Shown here piece by piece: positions 5,203-5,815 of a stretch of 5,815 nt of DNA (positions are counted from its first letter, which is position 1; each line of letters opens with the position of its first letter). The DNA comes from Planctomycetaceae bacterium (GTDB lineage Bacteria > Planctomycetota > Planctomycetia > Pirellulales > Pirellulaceae). A program made the translations under genes and the position numbers. The notes below the pieces were generated by a model that saw only the letters and a program-made list of their open reading frames with translations, searched no databases and was not told where the DNA came from. The stretch spans positions 2,265 to 8,079 of the forward strand of contig DTSG01000476.1 of assembly GCA_012965455.1 (NCBI GenBank). Reading direction: 5' to 3'.

Positions 5203-5489
5203 AACTCTCGTTTGCCCCCACCCACCGAGTCTGTCTGTTTATGACTGGGTCCAATCCTCACATTCGCGCCCTTGCGTGTGAATTAATGGTCCAAGTTTAC
5301 CCGTTGCGTTGACGCGGGCGGACTCAGGTCTCTGATAGAAATATCTGCCAGTTTTTGTTGGCACAAAGGTACTTTCTAAAAAATAAAGTATCAACTGGGT
5401 AAACCCTACTTGACGATAGAGGTAATCAATTATCTTATATTAGGCATTGGTGTGGTCATGACATTTATTGTACGCTCACACCACCAACT
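5203..5489 (+). other. Non-coding region between csrA and tRNA-Glu with several inverted repeats
   Basis: No gene is visible here. There is no clear hairpin plus T-run to terminate csrA. Inverted repeats include GTTTACCC/GGGTAAAC (5295-5302 with 5397-5404), TGCCA/TGGCA (5346-5350 with 5359-5363), and GGTACTTT/AAAGTATC (5368-5375 with 5385-5392, one G-T wobble). Just before the tRNA, TGGTGTG/CACACCA (5448-5454 with 5477-5483) could fold in the tRNA precursor leader. The first three nest into a possible multi-stem RNA. Confidence 0.5.
5410..5441 (+). promoter_or_regulatory. Candidate promoter for tRNA-Glu
   Basis: TTGACG (5410-5415, five of six to -35) precedes an A/T-rich segment containing TATATT (5436-5441, five of six to -10). 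The spacing of 20 bases is longer than optimal; TATCTT at 5431-5436 gives 15 and is the alternative. Transcription would start about 40 bases before the mature tRNA. Both hexamers are good but the spacing lowers confidence. Confidence 0.35.
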
Positions 5490-5562
5490 GGCCCCTTCGT
5501 CTAGTGGCCTAGGACTCCGGCTTTTCACGCCGGCAACAGGGGTTCGAGTCCCCTAGGGGTCA
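5490..5562 (+). tRNA. tRNA-Glu (anticodon TTC)
   Basis: A complete 73-base cloverleaf can be drawn. The acceptor stem is GGCCCCT with AGGGGTC (one G-T pair). The D arm is GTCT...GGAC with a GG in the loop. The anticodon stem is CCGGC with GCCGG, closing the loop TTTTCAC with anticodon TTC at 5524-5526. The T arm is AGGGG-TTCGAGT-CCCCT. The discriminator base is A at 5562 and the CCA end is not encoded. A terminator hairpin follows three bases later, so this tRNA is probably transcribed on its own. Confidence 0.97.
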
Positions 5563-5564
5563 TT

Positions 5565-5596
5565 AAGCCACGGGTGCAATCCACCTGTGGCTTTTT
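5565..5596 (+). terminator. Intrinsic terminator after tRNA-Glu
   Basis: AGCCACGGGTG (5566-5576) pairs with CACCTGTGGCT (5582-5592) through 11 positions including one G-T wobble, with the loop CAATC. A run of five T (5592-5596) follows. This is a standard rho-independent terminator for the tRNA. Because the facing gene ends at 5603, the same stem could also slow minus-strand transcription, though that side has only a short T-run. Confidence 0.9.
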
Positions 5597-5602
5597 GCTG
5601 CG

Positions 5603-5815
5603 CTAACCAACAAACTCAGGTTCGATTAACTCTGGAATAACGCCGCACTCAAACCCTCGCTTGAGCAGCAATCTGACAGCCGCGCGGCCTTTTTCTCCGA
5701 AATCCACGGTCCAATCGTTGACATACATGCCAACGAATTCATCAGCCATCGAGCGATCTAAGCCTCGACCGTAGCCTAAAGCGTAATCCAAGGCGGGATC
5801 TCGGTTTTCCAGGCT
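5603..5815 (-). CDS. Probable MqnA/MqnD-family menaquinone biosynthesis protein, C-terminal fragment
   Basis: Only the last 70 residues are in the window; the frame is open to the right edge, and the TTG at 5791 is most likely an internal codon, not the start. The fragment contains DYALGYGRGLDRSMADEFVG, then MYVNDWTVDFGEKGRAAV, and ends PELIEPEFVG. The MYVND-x-T-x-D-x-GE-x-GR-x-AV pattern resembles the C-terminal helices of MqnA/MqnD proteins, periplasmic-binding-protein-like enzymes of the futalosine route to menaquinone. I recognise the pattern from memory of the family; the catalytic part lies outside the window, so MqnA, MqnD or a related substrate-binding protein cannot be told apart. 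It converges with tRNA-Glu across a shared terminator region. Menaquinone would fit as the quinone used by the complex I encoded nearby. Confidence 0.6.
   Translation of the reverse strand, partial: SLENRDPALDYALGYGRGLDRSMADEFVGMYVNDWTVDFGEKGRAAVRLLLKRGFECGVIPELIEPEFVG

Noticed and set aside
5490..5600. Integration site of a mobile element at tRNA-Glu
   Set aside because: No repeat of the tRNA 3' end, integrase or transposase is seen. The tRNA is followed at once by its own terminator and an ordinary gene.

Overview
The window looks like bacterial chromosome of modest GC content (about 45% by eye). My best guess is a planctomycete (Planctomycetota, Pirellulales-like). The pointers are a DUF2203 gene inside a complex I operon, a scattered nuo gene order, CsrA, and a probable futalosine-pathway menaquinone gene. 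This placement is inference; no ribosomal or other decisive marker is present.

Bases 1-4431 hold a minus-strand respiratory complex I operon. In transcription order (right to left) it reads nuoI, a DUF2203 gene, nuoA, nuoC, nuoD and nuoH, with nuoH running off the left edge. Gaps are mostly short (9-71 bases). There is no room for nuoB between nuoA and nuoC, and nuoE, nuoF and nuoG are not in the window. NuoI, NuoC and NuoD build the peripheral arm around the quinone site, while NuoA and NuoH are membrane subunits beside it. NuoA and NuoD both carry insertions relative to the usual family layout.

Bases 4432-4998 are a divergent intergenic region between nuoI (minus) and csrA (plus). The csrA-proximal part is rich in inverted repeats: a perfect 11-bp-stem hairpin at 4847-4880, a second hairpin at 4886-4916, and two small hairpins with GGA in the loop. 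The csrA Shine-Dalgarno sequence also contains GGA. This is what an autoregulated csrA leader would look like, and it is the most interesting part of the window.

Bases 4999-5202 encode CsrA, a 67-residue RNA-binding post-transcriptional regulator. Bases 5203-5489 are non-coding, with several inverted repeats and a possible tRNA promoter. A tRNA-Glu (anticodon TTC) at 5490-5562 is followed directly by an intrinsic terminator at 5565-5596. A minus-strand gene for the C-terminal end of a probable MqnA/MqnD-family protein enters from the right edge and ends at 5603, convergent with the tRNA. Menaquinone would be the electron acceptor for the complex I encoded at the left, so the two gene sets are functionally compatible, but they are not one operon.
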